In this document: one piece after another, positions 7,227 through 15,827 of the stretch | Layout: every line of letters starts with the position of its first letter | Position numbering within the stretch: position 1 is the first letter of the stretch | NCBI GenBank assembly: GCA_029987245.1 | Contig: DALTWG010000023.1 | Location: 1-24,528, forward strand | Direction of reading: 5' to 3' | Origin: Methanocorpusculum sp. | GTDB taxonomy: Archaea > Halobacteriota > Methanomicrobia > Methanomicrobiales > Methanocorpusculaceae | Length of the DNA stretch: 24,528 bases | Position numbers and translations under genes: made by a program | The notes under the pieces: model-generated | The model's input: only the letters and a program-made list of their open reading frames with translations | Databases searched by the model: none | Told to the model about the DNA's origin: nothing

Positions 7227-7267
7227 CACCTCACTTTTATTTTTTTATTCATAGACTTAAATATATT
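7227..7267 (-). promoter_or_regulatory. mer promoter and ribosome site
   Basis: On the minus strand an AATATATTTAA TATA box (7257-7267) is followed by GTGAGGTG (7227-7234), which pairs well with the 16S rRNA 3' end and decides the TTG start. Confidence 0.65.
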
Positions 7268-7444
7268 CTGATTTGATGGGGTGCTCAGGTATGGTGAGCG
7301 GCGGGAAATCGACCGAAATTGCGGTCCTTTTCAAAAGTGATTAGGCATGAGTGAAAAAGAAGGCGAATTCAGGGAGATTTTGTGCGCGCGTTTTCTGCGC
7401 GCCGCGCCGGCGGGAATAAATCATGCTGAAAAACGAAACAAAAG

Positions 7445-7516
7445 CGGACCTGCCGGGGATCGAACCCGGTTCTTCGGGTTCGAAGCCCGAAAGGATATCC
7501 ACTACCCCACAAGTCC
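7445..7516 (-). tRNA. tRNA-Arg(UCG)
   Basis: The minus strand folds as a complete cloverleaf. The acceptor is GGACTTG/CAGGTCC with one G-U, the D stem is GGGT/ATCC, the anticodon stem TCGGG/CCCGA closes the loop CTTCGAA, and the T arm is CCGGG-TTCGATC-CCCGG. The anticodon is TCG, reading CGA arginine codons. The discriminator is G, no CCA is encoded, and there is no intron. A T-rich tail (TTTTGTTTCGTTTTT, 7428-7444 on the plus strand as A-rich) can end transcription. Confidence 0.93.
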
Positions 7517-7526
7517 TTATCGCATT

Positions 7527-7550
7527 CTATATTTGGCAGTAAATCATATT
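7527..7550. promoter_or_regulatory. Compact divergent promoter between tRNA-Arg and dcd
   Basis: Only 40 bases separate the tRNA 5' end from the dcd ATG. CTATATTT (7527-7534) is correctly placed for a leaderless dcd start. An AATATGA-type box near 7541-7550 on the other strand is placed for the tRNA. Confidence 0.45.
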
Positions 7551-7556
7551 AGGTGT

Positions 7557-7988
7557 ATGGTTTTATCCTCGTCACTTATCCGGGCGCGCCTGACTGACGG
7601 CACGCTTGGCATCGAACCATTCGCAGAAGAATCGCTGCAGCCCTCTTCGTATGATTTGCGCAGCGCTGAAGACACTATTATTAAAGCCGGCGCGCTCACC
7701 CTGGTGCCCACTATGGAATTTGTCAGCCTCCCCGCCGATTTGTGCGCGACCTTACTGGGCCGCTCATCCTTCGGGCGCAAGGGCGTCGTCCTTGGCGCGG
7801 GCTACATTGACCCGGGGTTCCGCGGCAACCTCACGCTTTGCATGGTAAACGGCGGCATAGAAGACATTCCGGTGAAAAAAGGCATGCGCGTCTGCAATAT
7901 GCTGATTCACCCGGTCGAGGGAACGGTTGAATCCATGTACAACGGAAACTACCAGGACAGCCACGGCGTGGTGCAGTCCCGGCTCTGA
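7557..7988 (+). CDS. dcd: dCTP deaminase/dUTPase-family protein (short, likely not a canonical deaminase)
   Basis: A 143-residue trimeric dUTPase-fold protein of nucleotide metabolism. Family motifs are QPSSYDLR (29-35), the LGRSSFGRKG phosphate-binding loop (about 67-76), AGYIDPGFRGNLTL (81-94) and a C-terminal YNGNYQDSHG (about 128-137). The conserved aspartate of IDPGF (Asp85) is present. The catalytic glutamate of deaminases, in TLEL, is replaced by cysteine (TLCM, Cys95). The protein is also shorter than typical archaeal enzymes. I infer a dUTPase-like or altered activity. The start at MVLSSS is chosen because the upstream open frame runs across the tRNA gene; a TATA box at 7527-7534 implies a leaderless message. 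Confidence 0.8.
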   Translation: MVLSSSLIRARLTDGTLGIEPFAEESLQPSSYDLRSAEDTIIKAGALTLVPTMEFVSLPADLCATLLGRSSFGRKGVVLGAGYIDPGFRGNLTLCMVNGGIEDIPVKKGMRVCNMLIHPVEGTVESMYNGNYQDSHGVVQSRL

Positions 7989-8032
7989 TAAGGCAAAACA
8001 GATTAAGTACCGCATCCAATAGTTACACATAC

Positions 8033-8878
8033 ATGAAGCGCCTCCTTATCCTTACCGCAGTCCTGCTGCTCGCCCTTGCCGCGGCAGGCTGCGTCAGTGA
8101 ACCGGCATCGGACAAGCCAGTTATAGCCGTGTCTATCGTTCCCGAGGAGACCTTTGTAAAAGCCGTCGCAGGCGACCTCGCCGATATTATCGTCATGATT
8201 CCGCCCGGAAGCAACCCGGAAAATTACGAACCCACGCCTGCGCAGCGCGAAAAGCTGGAGACGGCGTCACTCTATTTTGCTATCGGCGTGCCCGCAGAAT
8301 CGCAGATTCTGCGCCTGCTGCCCGCGACCGCCCAAAATAAGATTATTTTCCTGAACAAAGCGGCGGCGGAAGTCTATCCGGAATTATCCATCGGGGATTC
8401 TCCCGACCCGCACGTGTGGCTTTCACCGAAACGGGCCGCCGTCATGGTGGAAACAATAGCCGGCGTCTTGGCAGACGCCGACCCTGAAAACCAGGCGGTC
8501 TATCAGGCGAATGCCGCGGCATACATTGCGGAGCTGAAAAGCCTTGAAACAGAAATCGTCGGCATTTTAGAAGGCGCGCCGCAAAAGACCTTTATTGTCT
8601 ACCACCCGGCATTCGGCTACTTTGCCGCGGACTTCGGCCTCACCCAGATTGCCCTTGAAGACGAAGGAAAAGAGGCAACGATGGCGCACCTGATGGAGAT
8701 GGTCGATTTTGCGAAAGCCAACGGCATTAAAGTAATCTTCTATCAGGACGAAATCGACAGCAGCCAGGCGCAGGCCTTTGCCGAGGAAATAGGCGGCAAA
8801 GCCGTCGCGCTTTCGCCGCTTGCGGCCGATTACGCAGCAAATCTCAAAACCATGGCAGAGGCGATAGCAAACCAATGA
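8033..8878 (+). CDS. znuA: Zinc/manganese-type ABC transporter substrate-binding lipoprotein
   Basis: A 281-residue cluster A-I metal-binding protein. The signal MKRLLILTAVLLLALAAAGC ends in a lipobox with Cys20, so it is an anchored lipoprotein outside the membrane. Two usual metal ligands are in place: His127 in DPHVWLSP and His191 in YHPAFGYFA. The first ligand position reads NPENYEP (Glu63) instead of NPHxYEP, and the late DPL motif reads SPL, so the site may differ from standard ZnuA. There is no His-rich loop. A TATA-like GATTAAGTA about 27 bases upstream and no ribosome site suggest a leaderless start. It overlaps the ATPase gene by ATGA. The metal cannot be fixed from sequence. Confidence 0.88.
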   Translation: MKRLLILTAVLLLALAAAGCVSEPASDKPVIAVSIVPEETFVKAVAGDLADIIVMIPPGSNPENYEPTPAQREKLETASLYFAIGVPAESQILRLLPATAQNKIIFLNKAAAEVYPELSIGDSPDPHVWLSPKRAAVMVETIAGVLADADPENQAVYQANAAAYIAELKSLETEIVGILEGAPQKTFIVYHPAFGYFAADFGLTQIALEDEGKEATMAHLMEMVDFAKANGIKVIFYQDEIDSSQAQAFAEEIGGKAVALSPLAADYAANLKTMAEAIANQ

Positions 8879-9588
8879 CCTTGTCTGTTTCCATCCGCAA
8901 TATTACCGTCGCATACGATAACCACCCCGCCCTCACCGATGTCACGCTGGATATCGCCGAAGGGGAATTTGTGGGTATAATAGGTCCCAACGGCGGGGGA
9001 AAATCCACCCTGGTAAAAGCGGTTTTAGGGCTGGTGCCGCTGCGCGAGGGGCGCATTACCATTTTCGGCGAGGACATCAGGGCGGGCCGCAAAAACGTCG
9101 GATATGTGCCCCAGTTCGCCGAGGTCGACCGGAAATTTCCGATAACCGTGCTTGAAGCGGTGATGACCGCCTATATGAAAGGGGGCTTGCGCCCCTTTTT
9201 CCGCTACACGAAAGAGCATAAGGAAAAGGCGCGCGCGGTTCTTGCGAAAGTGGGAATAGAAAAACTCGCCGGCCGCCGGATTTCAGACCTTTCCGGCGGG
9301 GAATTCCAGCGCGTCTTAATTGCCCGCGCCATGGCCGCAGAGCCGAAGATTCTGTTGCTCGATGAGCCGGACGCATCCATTGACCCGGCCTCGCGCGAGC
9401 ATATCTACAAGCTTTTGTCGGATTTGAACAAGGAAATCACGATTATCCTGATTACGCATGATGCGCTTGCTATCTCGACTGCTGTAACCTCGGTGGTCTG
9501 CCTGAACCGGGAGATTCTCTATCACGGTCCGCCGTCGATTCCGGATTCGGTGTACCGAAAAATGTACGGGGGATTAAGCCATGTTTGA
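8875..9588 (+). CDS. znuC: ABC transporter ATP-binding protein, zinc/manganese type
   Basis: A 237-residue cytoplasmic ATPase that powers metal import through the permease encoded next. All motifs are intact: Walker A GPNGGGKST (37-45), Q-loop Gln80 in VPQF, signature LSGGEFQR (139-146), Walker B ILLLDEPD (159-166), and H-loop His195 in LITHD. Length and the PxFRYxKEHKEKA region fit the ZnuC/MntB family. Its ATG overlaps the lipoprotein stop (ATGA), and its end overlaps the permease start by eight bases, so the three genes are translationally coupled. Confidence 0.92.
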   Translation: MTLSVSIRNITVAYDNHPALTDVTLDIAEGEFVGIIGPNGGGKSTLVKAVLGLVPLREGRITIFGEDIRAGRKNVGYVPQFAEVDRKFPITVLEAVMTAYMKGGLRPFFRYTKEHKEKARAVLAKVGIEKLAGRRISDLSGGEFQRVLIARAMAAEPKILLLDEPDASIDPASREHIYKLLSDLNKEITIILITHDALAISTAVTSVVCLNREILYHGPPSIPDSVYRKMYGGLSHV

Positions 9589-10399
9589 GGCGCTGTTTAC
9601 CTATCAGTTTCTGCAAAACGCCGTAATTGCGGGCCTTCTTGCAAGTGTGGTATGCGGGATTATCGGCGTCATTATCGTGGAAAAAAAGATGGTGATGCTT
9701 TCAGGAGGCATTGCGCACACAGCCTACGGCGGCGTGGGTCTGGGATATCTCTGCGGCTTTGAGCCTATCTTCGGCGCGTTTCTCTTTTCGGTGCTTGCGG
9801 CGTTCGGGATTGGTTTTGCCAAAAGAAAGGGCGGGGTAAACACGGATATTATTATCGCTCTTCTGTGGTCGCTTGGCATGGCGCTTGGCATTGCCTTTGT
9901 GGGGCTGATGTCAGGGTATCCGCCGGATTTGAATTCGTATCTGTTCGGCAATATTTTGTCGGTTACGCGGATGGAACTGGTTGTAATGCTGGTTTTGACC
10001 TGTATTGTGGCGTTTGTGATTGTGATGCTCTATAACAACTGGAAGTCTTATCTGTTCGATGAGCAGTTTGCCTCGATTAACGGGATGAAAACCACGTTTT
10101 TGGAGTATCTGCTGCTTGTCCTGATTGCGCTGACGATTGTGGTGCTTATCCGGGTTGCAGGTATTATTTTGGTTATCGCGCTTCTTACGGCGCCGGCGGC
10201 TATTGCGTCGTTTCTGTCGCATAAGTTTTCGGTGCGGATTTTTATTTCGGTGATTTTGGGGATGGTGTTCTGCTGTGCGGGGCTGTTTGTTTCGTATTGT
10301 GTCAATATTGCATCAGGTGCGTCGATTGTGATTATTTCGGTGCTTGCGTATGCGGTTGTGTATGCGTGCGTGATGGTGAAAAACCGGGTAAGAAGGTAA
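9581..10399 (+). CDS. znuB: ABC transporter permease, zinc/manganese type (ABC-3 family)
   Basis: A 272-residue membrane permease with about eight hydrophobic segments. ABC-3 hallmarks are the N-terminal FLQNAVIAGLLASVVCGIIG, KKMVMLSGGIAHTAYGGVGLGY, DIIIALLWSLGMALGIAF, LFGNILSVT, and the C-terminal VIALLTAPAAIASFLSH. It forms the transmembrane channel for the metal delivered by the upstream lipoprotein. It is the last gene of the operon. No convincing hairpin terminator follows, only T-rich sequence near 10411-10455. Confidence 0.9.
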   Translation: MFEALFTYQFLQNAVIAGLLASVVCGIIGVIIVEKKMVMLSGGIAHTAYGGVGLGYLCGFEPIFGAFLFSVLAAFGIGFAKRKGGVNTDIIIALLWSLGMALGIAFVGLMSGYPPDLNSYLFGNILSVTRMELVVMLVLTCIVAFVIVMLYNNWKSYLFDEQFASINGMKTTFLEYLLLVLIALTIVVLIRVAGIILVIALLTAPAAIASFLSHKFSVRIFISVILGMVFCCAGLFVSYCVNIASGASIVIISVLAYAVVYACVMVKNRVRR

Positions 10400-10942
10400 G
10401 GATAAGGGATTTTGGGCGTAAGCGCTTTTCAAAGATACGTTTTCCTGTTTTTAACCGTTTCAAAAGAAGGGGGCGAGGGGGTCATTAGCCGAGACATAAG
10501 GTTTCGCACCCCTTATGTCACCCTACCCTTTTCACCATTACTGTGTTGTTTGGCAAGATAATATAGGTGCTGCAAGTACATATAGTTTATTCAAAACAGG
10601 GTTAAAAAAGGTAAGAAGGTTTTGGGTCATTCCTTCTTTCGGCGGATAATTGCTACCCAGCCTCGGACCTCTCTTGATATGCCTATTAAAATAAGCAACA
10701 CAGTACTGATGATTATATGAATCACCCCCTTTTATTTTGTTTTTAATGTGGGACGAGAGTGCGAATCGCGTACCACAGATAATTATTAGTTGTTCTTACA
10801 GATATAGACAAACTATCTCAAATTTGACAGTGGAATCAATACCAGTCTTGCTTAATTCGTACTGCATGCACAGACAATTCCGTGAAGGCATTGCGAATTC
10901 AGCCGGCACGTTCCCCGAAATAACCCGCCAGTCTAACCATTT
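10400..10942. other. Gene-free convergent interval with two hairpins
   Basis: 543 bases between two convergent genes (znuB and the DP2 gene). I see no credible coding frame. It holds a perfect 9 bp inverted repeat, GACATAAGG/CCTTATGTC (10493-10519), and a 7 bp one, AAGAAGG/CCTTCTT (10613-10638). T-rich stretches near 10411-10455 may end znuB transcription. The rest looks like ordinary or decayed spacer. Confidence 0.6.
10493..10519. repeat. Perfect 9 bp inverted repeat (hairpin) in the znuB-DP2 spacer
   Basis: GACATAAGG and CCTTATGTC are separated by nine bases. No T-run follows directly, so it is not a classical terminator. It could be an operator or part of a small RNA. Confidence 0.6.
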
Positions 10943-13900
10943 TCAGAAAAACTCCGATAAATTCATCTGGACTTTTTCCTCTTCGCCAAACGTGGAATCA
11001 ATATTCATCTCCGTCACCTTGACCCTTTGTTCCGCATACAGCGACAGATGATAATTTTCCGCCATATACTTTGCAATCTCCAGATATTTCGTTACATTGC
11101 CGCGGTGCATCGTCGCTTTGAGCGCCCCGCCGCACTGCGTGCATTTGCCCGAGACCGGCATACGCCGGAACTTTTTGCGGCACTTGGAACAGGTGAACGC
11201 CTGTTTGGAAAACGACCGGAGATTGCCAATCATATCCGGCATCAGGTGACTGTTTAGAATGCGCTCAGCCAGGTCATTGGTATCGACCGCACGGATTTTT
11301 GAAGCGAGCGCGAGCTCCGCCTTGATTTTTTCATCCGTGCTCTTAATCGCCGTATACGCCGTATCCAGCGGCCCCTCGGAGATATCTTTGGTGTTGTGCG
11401 TGAACTTGAAACCCTCAAACTGTTCGGCTGTCCCCACCCGCCGGTCGACATGGTCGACGAATTTTGCAACGTCTTTTGGCATCGTGTATGTGAGGCAGGC
11501 ATTGAAGACCTCTATAGGATAATGCGGGCAGACGTCCACGTTTCGTGTCTCTTTGTCGACCTCGTTCGGGTTAAGAATCGTCGTTAAGACAAGAGGCGCA
11601 TCCATCGTGCCGCCGCGGGTGCTTGGCAGGAAGGCGCGGGAGAAGTTTAAGATACCGTCCATCATTAACATGACGCAGTCCTCGTCCCCGTCGCAGTTGC
11701 GCCGCTTTGCCGCATGATAATAGGGATGAGCATAGCCCGCCTTTGCCTTTGTAAAGCCGACAAGGCGTGCAAGAACGCCCGCCGAGGTGTGCGGTGCAAG
11801 GCCCATAATCAGCTGCCCGACCAAATCCTGCGGCGTTTCCGCATTATAGTAGGGCTTGAGATGATACAGTTCGGTGAGCTCCTCGTCGATGTATTTTGCA
11901 ACCTTGACCAGGTAATTGCCGCAGTCTTCCGATACTAAAATGTCCTGCGGCAGAAGCTCGACGGTCTGGTGCGGGTCGGTGAGTTCCGCGCCCCAGGTGT
12001 CTTTGGTATAGCCGATGGAGCGCAGTTTTTCGACGGAGACATTGATTTCGTGCGGCTGGAAATGCGTTAAGGGCAGGTCAATCATATCATAGCGGATGGT
12101 ACCGTCCCGGAAGACAAACACCTCGTTTTTGGCGCGGAGGATGCCTTTTGCAATCGGCTCGACCACCTGCTCCTTGGAAATCAGGCCGATGACGCCCTTG
12201 ATTTCCGGAAGCCGCCCGGGATTTTCGATGCCAAGCTCTTTGAGCGCCTCTTCGTACTCCTGCTTGATGGGCAGGAAATACTCCTTTGAGCATTCACAGG
12301 GCGCCCCGCAGGAGGGGCACTGTTCCACGCCGGGCTCGACTATCTTATGGCAGCGGGGACAGTGGTACACGGCATTGGTGTGTGCCCCGCAGGAAGGGCA
12401 CTTGCTCTTATAGGTCGTCTTGCCGCAGACCGGGCACTTTCGCTCGCCTGCGACAATGCGCACCGAGCCGGTAACCTCGCCTGAGATGCCCAGGGCGCCG
12501 TCGATAAGCGATGCCGTCGCGGCCGTCGTGGATTTGGTTGCGGCAACCACCGAGCGCCGCGCTCCGCCGGCATCGCCCAAGGGGAACAAAACATGTACCG
12601 GCGGCTTCATTTTCCGCGGCGCGGATTTACCGGGCCGCCCCATGCGGCCGCCGATGCGGGTGCCCGCCTTCGAGCGCATCTTAAAGCCGGAAAGCTGCAT
12701 CGCCCAGTCCAGGCCGTTGGTCCAGGGCTGCAGGTTTGCCCAGTTGTTGTTTTTGGCAAGCGACGGGTAGCTTAAGCCAAGACATGCGATAAGCGACAGC
12801 GGAATCCGGATGACATATTCGCCGTTTTCGACCGTATGCGGCACCAGCAGCTCTTCCAGGACCGCCTTTACTGCCGGATTTTCCGGAATATAAAGAACCC
12901 CGCCGTCGGTCCTTCCGGTGGAGGAGACGGCGTCTGATAAAAGAAGGAGCTGCTCTTGTGTGCAGTCATCATAAAACCAGGTGTAGTCCGGGTGCAGACA
13001 GCAGCCCCCGGCGACAAGCGACAGTGCCTCCAGCTCATTTTCCGGGCGGGGGCGCATGTCAGACTCCAGCTCCCACCATTCCTGCGAATACGACGGCGGG
13101 GCGAGCACATGGTTGTTTTCCATGAACTCGCCGAACGAGATGAGAATTTCGCCGATATCCAGAATATAATCAATAGCGTTGTCCCGCACCAGCCGCTTCG
13201 CTTCCGCGAGCGTGTCAACGCGGCGCAGTTCGCCGGAGACAAGGCGCACCGTAGGGCCTTCTATCGTGTCGCAGGGCACCACGCCGCAGGCTTTTCCTGG
13301 CCGCTCCACCTTCATCTGGGTGCCTACCGACAGATAATCGCCCAAAATATGCAGGCTCGCCGGGTTAAAGCCGCAGGTTGCAAAGCCGGTATTGCGGCAC
13401 CGCCCGAGGCGGAGACGGAATCCGCCTTTTGCCATCGGATAGGAAAACGCCGGCCGGCCGGCGAGCATATCGCGGATATATTTGTCTTTGGGGTGGATGC
13501 CGGGCTTTTCCTCCTCGGCCGAGCCCGATGAGGTCCCGTCAATTAAAATCTGGAGCCAGTCCCAGCCGTCGATAACGCGCTTTTCCTTTCCCTTGTTCAT
13601 CGCATCGACATTCTTTTTAATCTTGGGCGCCTTCAGACACATTCCCTCGGCGATGACAAGACACATCCCGCCCCGCACGACATTGGTTTCCACCCGCTCG
13701 AGATTGCGGTGGCCGGAGACCTCTTCTTTTTCGGTGTCCTCGCCGTCAATGCATACCGCGCAGTTTTCGATAATAAGGCGGATTTCCTCGTCTTTTGGCG
13801 TGTACTGGAGCGTTGCAATGCTTCGGTACTGCTTGATTTCCTCGATGTAGCGCTGAATCTCCTCTTCCCGCGCCTTATACGGAGCAAGCCCCAGTAATGT

Positions 13901-14392
13901 GCGGCCGTAGTCGGCTGCAAGAACCGACATCGCCTGTGCGGTACCGCCCGCCGAGCGGATAGGGCCGGCAAAGTAAATTGAAAGATACTCGGTGCCGTCG
14001 TCGTTTTTCTTAATCTTGCATTTGACAAACCCTTCGATAGGGGCCGCAACAGCCCCTTCGGTGATAACCGCCATAGAGGCGCGGATAATTCTAAGCAGCG
14101 TCTCCTCGCGGGACAGTCCCTGGTTTAAGAAGAAGTCGGCGATTTTAAGCGACGCTACCTCACGGTTCTTTTCAGTCTCCTCGACCTCATGGATTTTGGC
14201 TGCAAGCCCCTCGTAGCCGAGTAATTTTTCCACGCGGCCGGCCAGATCTGCTGCAAGCGGCACTTCAACCTCGTCCCGCGGGTCAAGACCAACTTTGCGC
14301 GCCGCTCCCGCTATATCATAGATATGCTTGAGTTCAGCGAGCATCCCGTCAAGATATGCCCGGTAACGTGGCGAGGCTGCAAGTTCTCCCAT
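10943..14392 (-). CDS. polC: DNA polymerase D large subunit (DP2), catalytic
   Basis: A 1149-residue catalytic subunit of archaeal family D polymerase, which works with the small exonuclease subunit DP1 (not in this window) at the replication fork. Seen in order: the N-terminal YRAYLDGMLAELKHIYDIA, AGPIRSAGGTAQAMSVLAADY, YIEEIKQY, a central zinc-ribbon pair (CPVCG, CPSCG, CPRC, CPSCG), the catalytic NCDGDEDC near residues 899-906, RGGTMDAPLVL, and a C-terminal zinc site CSKC...CTQCGG. There is no intein. The ATG at 14392 is preferred because family members start a few residues before this point; an in-frame TTG at 14425 would add 11 residues. It is the last gene of the DUF432-MscS-HEAT-DP2 operon. 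Confidence 0.95.
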   Translation of the reverse strand: MGELAASPRYRAYLDGMLAELKHIYDIAGAARKVGLDPRDEVEVPLAADLAGRVEKLLGYEGLAAKIHEVEETEKNREVASLKIADFFLNQGLSREETLLRIIRASMAVITEGAVAAPIEGFVKCKIKKNDDGTEYLSIYFAGPIRSAGGTAQAMSVLAADYGRTLLGLAPYKAREEEIQRYIEEIKQYRSIATLQYTPKDEEIRLIIENCAVCIDGEDTEKEEVSGHRNLERVETNVVRGGMCLVIAEGMCLKAPKIKKNVDAMNKGKEKRVIDGWDWLQILIDGTSSGSAEEEKPGIHPKDKYIRDMLAGRPAFSYPMAKGGFRLRLGRCRNTGFATCGFNPASLHILGDYLSVGTQMKVERPGKACGVVPCDTIEGPTVRLVSGELRRVDTLAEAKRLVRDNAIDYILDIGEILISFGEFMENNHVLAPPSYSQEWWELESDMRPRPENELEALSLVAGGCCLHPDYTWFYDDCTQEQLLLLSDAVSSTGRTDGGVLYIPENPAVKAVLEELLVPHTVENGEYVIRIPLSLIACLGLSYPSLAKNNNWANLQPWTNGLDWAMQLSGFKMRSKAGTRIGGRMGRPGKSAPRKMKPPVHVLFPLGDAGGARRSVVAATKSTTAATASLIDGALGISGEVTGSVRIVAGERKCPVCGKTTYKSKCPSCGAHTNAVYHCPRCHKIVEPGVEQCPSCGAPCECSKEYFLPIKQEYEEALKELGIENPGRLPEIKGVIGLISKEQVVEPIAKGILRAKNEVFVFRDGTIRYDMIDLPLTHFQPHEINVSVEKLRSIGYTKDTWGAELTDPHQTVELLPQDILVSEDCGNYLVKVAKYIDEELTELYHLKPYYNAETPQDLVGQLIMGLAPHTSAGVLARLVGFTKAKAGYAHPYYHAAKRRNCDGDEDCVMLMMDGILNFSRAFLPSTRGGTMDAPLVLTTILNPNEVDKETRNVDVCPHYPIEVFNACLTYTMPKDVAKFVDHVDRRVGTAEQFEGFKFTHNTKDISEGPLDTAYTAIKSTDEKIKAELALASKIRAVDTNDLAERILNSHLMPDMIGNLRSFSKQAFTCSKCRKKFRRMPVSGKCTQCGGALKATMHRGNVTKYLEIAKYMAENYHLSLYAEQRVKVTEMNIDSTFGEEEKVQMNLSEFF

Positions 14393-14414
14393 TTGTGCTA
14401 TTCTCTTGGTTTTC

Positions 14415-14888
14415 TTAGTAGTCAAACACTCCGATTTTCTGCAGTGTCATGCCGACGCAGAGTTTGACAAGCGGATTGTCGGATTTCGCCGCGTCCAACA
14501 GATATGGCGCGGCGGGTGCGCCGATTCGCACAAGCGCTGCCGATGCCATGCCGCGTGTGGTCGGATTCGGCGACTCAAAGAGGTCGATTAAGGTAAGTAT
14601 CGCGCCCTCGCCGAATGCGGCGAGGACCGCGCCGTAATATTTCTGGATTTCAAGATCGGTCTCGTTTTCGGAGAAGTCGATGATATACTGCGTTACCGTC
14701 TCCTCGCCGATTTTAATGAGGGCGCGGCCCAGATACCAGCGCAGGTCTGCCGGCCCCGCTTTTAATGCCTCGTTGATTTCGGGGATGCGCACCGAGGGAT
14801 TTTTGCGGGCCTCGGCCGCGATTTTTTCCACCGCGGCATGGCGCTCGTCAAGGTCCGCCGATGCAAGTGCTGCAAAGAGTTCCTTCAT
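14415..14888 (-). CDS. HEAT-repeat protein
   Basis: A 157-residue alpha-helical protein of HEAT/PBS-lyase-like repeats. Repeats are visible as LRWYLGRALIKIG, KYYGAVLAAFGEGAILTLIDLF, TRGMASAALVRIGAPAAPYLLDAA and LVKLCVGMTLQKIG, roughly 30-40 residues apart. Such repeats serve protein-protein binding, and no catalytic residue is seen. Its ATG overlaps the stop of the MscS gene (ATGA), and its stop is 22 bases before the DP2 start, so it is cotranscribed with the polymerase. A role as a polymerase or channel partner is only inference from position. Confidence 0.8.
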   Translation of the reverse strand: MKELFAALASADLDERHAAVEKIAAEARKNPSVRIPEINEALKAGPADLRWYLGRALIKIGEETVTQYIIDFSENETDLEIQKYYGAVLAAFGEGAILTLIDLFESPNPTTRGMASAALVRIGAPAAPYLLDAAKSDNPLVKLCVGMTLQKIGVFDY

Positions 14889-15826
14889 TTCTGCGTCTCA
14901 GCCTCTGCAATCTGGCGTTTGGTTTCCGCCATCTTGGCTGCCTCCTCCTCGCCGTACCAGAGAACCAGCTGCCGGAACGGAATTTCAATGCCTGCGTCGG
15001 CTACCGCGCGGTAGATAATGCCAAGCAGTTCCTGCTTGCAGCCGAGCCAGACCGAGCCCGGTGTCCAGACGCGGCAGGTTAAGTCAACGCCGTCGTCGCC
15101 GAGGTTTTCGACATAGACAATCGGGGCAGGGCTCTTGAAGACATAGGGGTACTTGTCCAGTGCTTTTAAGATGACCTTCTGCGCCGCGGCGGCGTCTTCG
15201 GAGTAGGCGATGTCGATGGACAGGTCAAATCTGCGGCCGAGGTGGGCTGCATAATTGGTGATGTCGCTGCTGAACATCGTGCTGTTGGGCACACGTACAA
15301 ACAGACCGTTGTAGGTGCGAAGCGTGGTGGAAAGCAGGCTGATTTTTTCGATATAGCCTTCGTTAGAGCCTACTTTGATGTCCTGTCCGACGGTTGCCGG
15401 GCGGTCAAACATCAGAAGAATTCCTGAAATAAGGTTGGAAATCGTGTTCTGGCAGGCGAAACTGACTGCGAGGGCGACCACGCCTCCTGCGACCATGAGG
15501 CCGGAGAGGTCAAGGTGCAGGTAGGGGCAGATTATCATGAATGCGATGAATATGATAATCCAGCGGATGGTTCTGTTGAGTCCGTCGATGTTTGCGCCGT
15601 CGACTTTGCCCATCAGGACTTTTCTGATAAGGTGTTTTACAATAAAGATGATAATGGTGGCAATTATTGCAATGACGATAATGCCGATAATGTCTGATAC
15701 GGTGATGCTTCCGATAACCGGGGTGTTGAATAGTTCGGCATGGCCGGTGAGATGTCCGAGCCATTCGGAGATGAATTCGGTTTGTGTTTCGGTGGATACC
15801 GCCGAGGATAAGTTTATGTCTGCCAT
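14885..15826 (-). CDS. mscS: Small-conductance mechanosensitive channel, MscS family
   Basis: A 313-residue membrane channel that releases solutes on osmotic down-shock. Two membrane helices (about 45-67 and 85-105) are followed by the pore helix and beta-domain start, GVVALAVSFACQNTISNLISGILLMFDRPATVGQDI (about 114-150). The cytoplasmic domain is typical of MscS (GYIEKISLLSTTLRTYNGLFVRVPNS, then the C-terminal alpha/beta part with AGIEIPFRQLVLWYGEEE). The start lies one base after the DUF432 stop. It is followed by an ATGA overlap with the HEAT gene. Confidence 0.9.
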   Translation of the reverse strand: MADINLSSAVSTETQTEFISEWLGHLTGHAELFNTPVIGSITVSDIIGIIVIAIIATIIIFIVKHLIRKVLMGKVDGANIDGLNRTIRWIIIFIAFMIICPYLHLDLSGLMVAGGVVALAVSFACQNTISNLISGILLMFDRPATVGQDIKVGSNEGYIEKISLLSTTLRTYNGLFVRVPNSTMFSSDITNYAAHLGRRFDLSIDIAYSEDAAAAQKVILKALDKYPYVFKSPAPIVYVENLGDDGVDLTCRVWTPGSVWLGCKQELLGIIYRAVADAGIEIPFRQLVLWYGEEEAAKMAETKRQIAEAETQK

Positions 15827-15827
15827 C

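Noticed and set aside
7347..7556. 70-residue N-terminal extension of the dcd product
   Set aside because: It runs across the tRNA-Arg gene on the other strand and has no family similarity; the TATA box lies after it.
10690..10740. C/D-box small RNA suggested by CTGATGA
   Set aside because: No matching D box at a suitable distance and no supporting stem.
10737..11051. 104-codon plus-strand frame at the end of the DP2 gene
   Set aside because: It overlaps the DP2 coding sequence antisense, and has no promoter, ribosome site or recognisable content.
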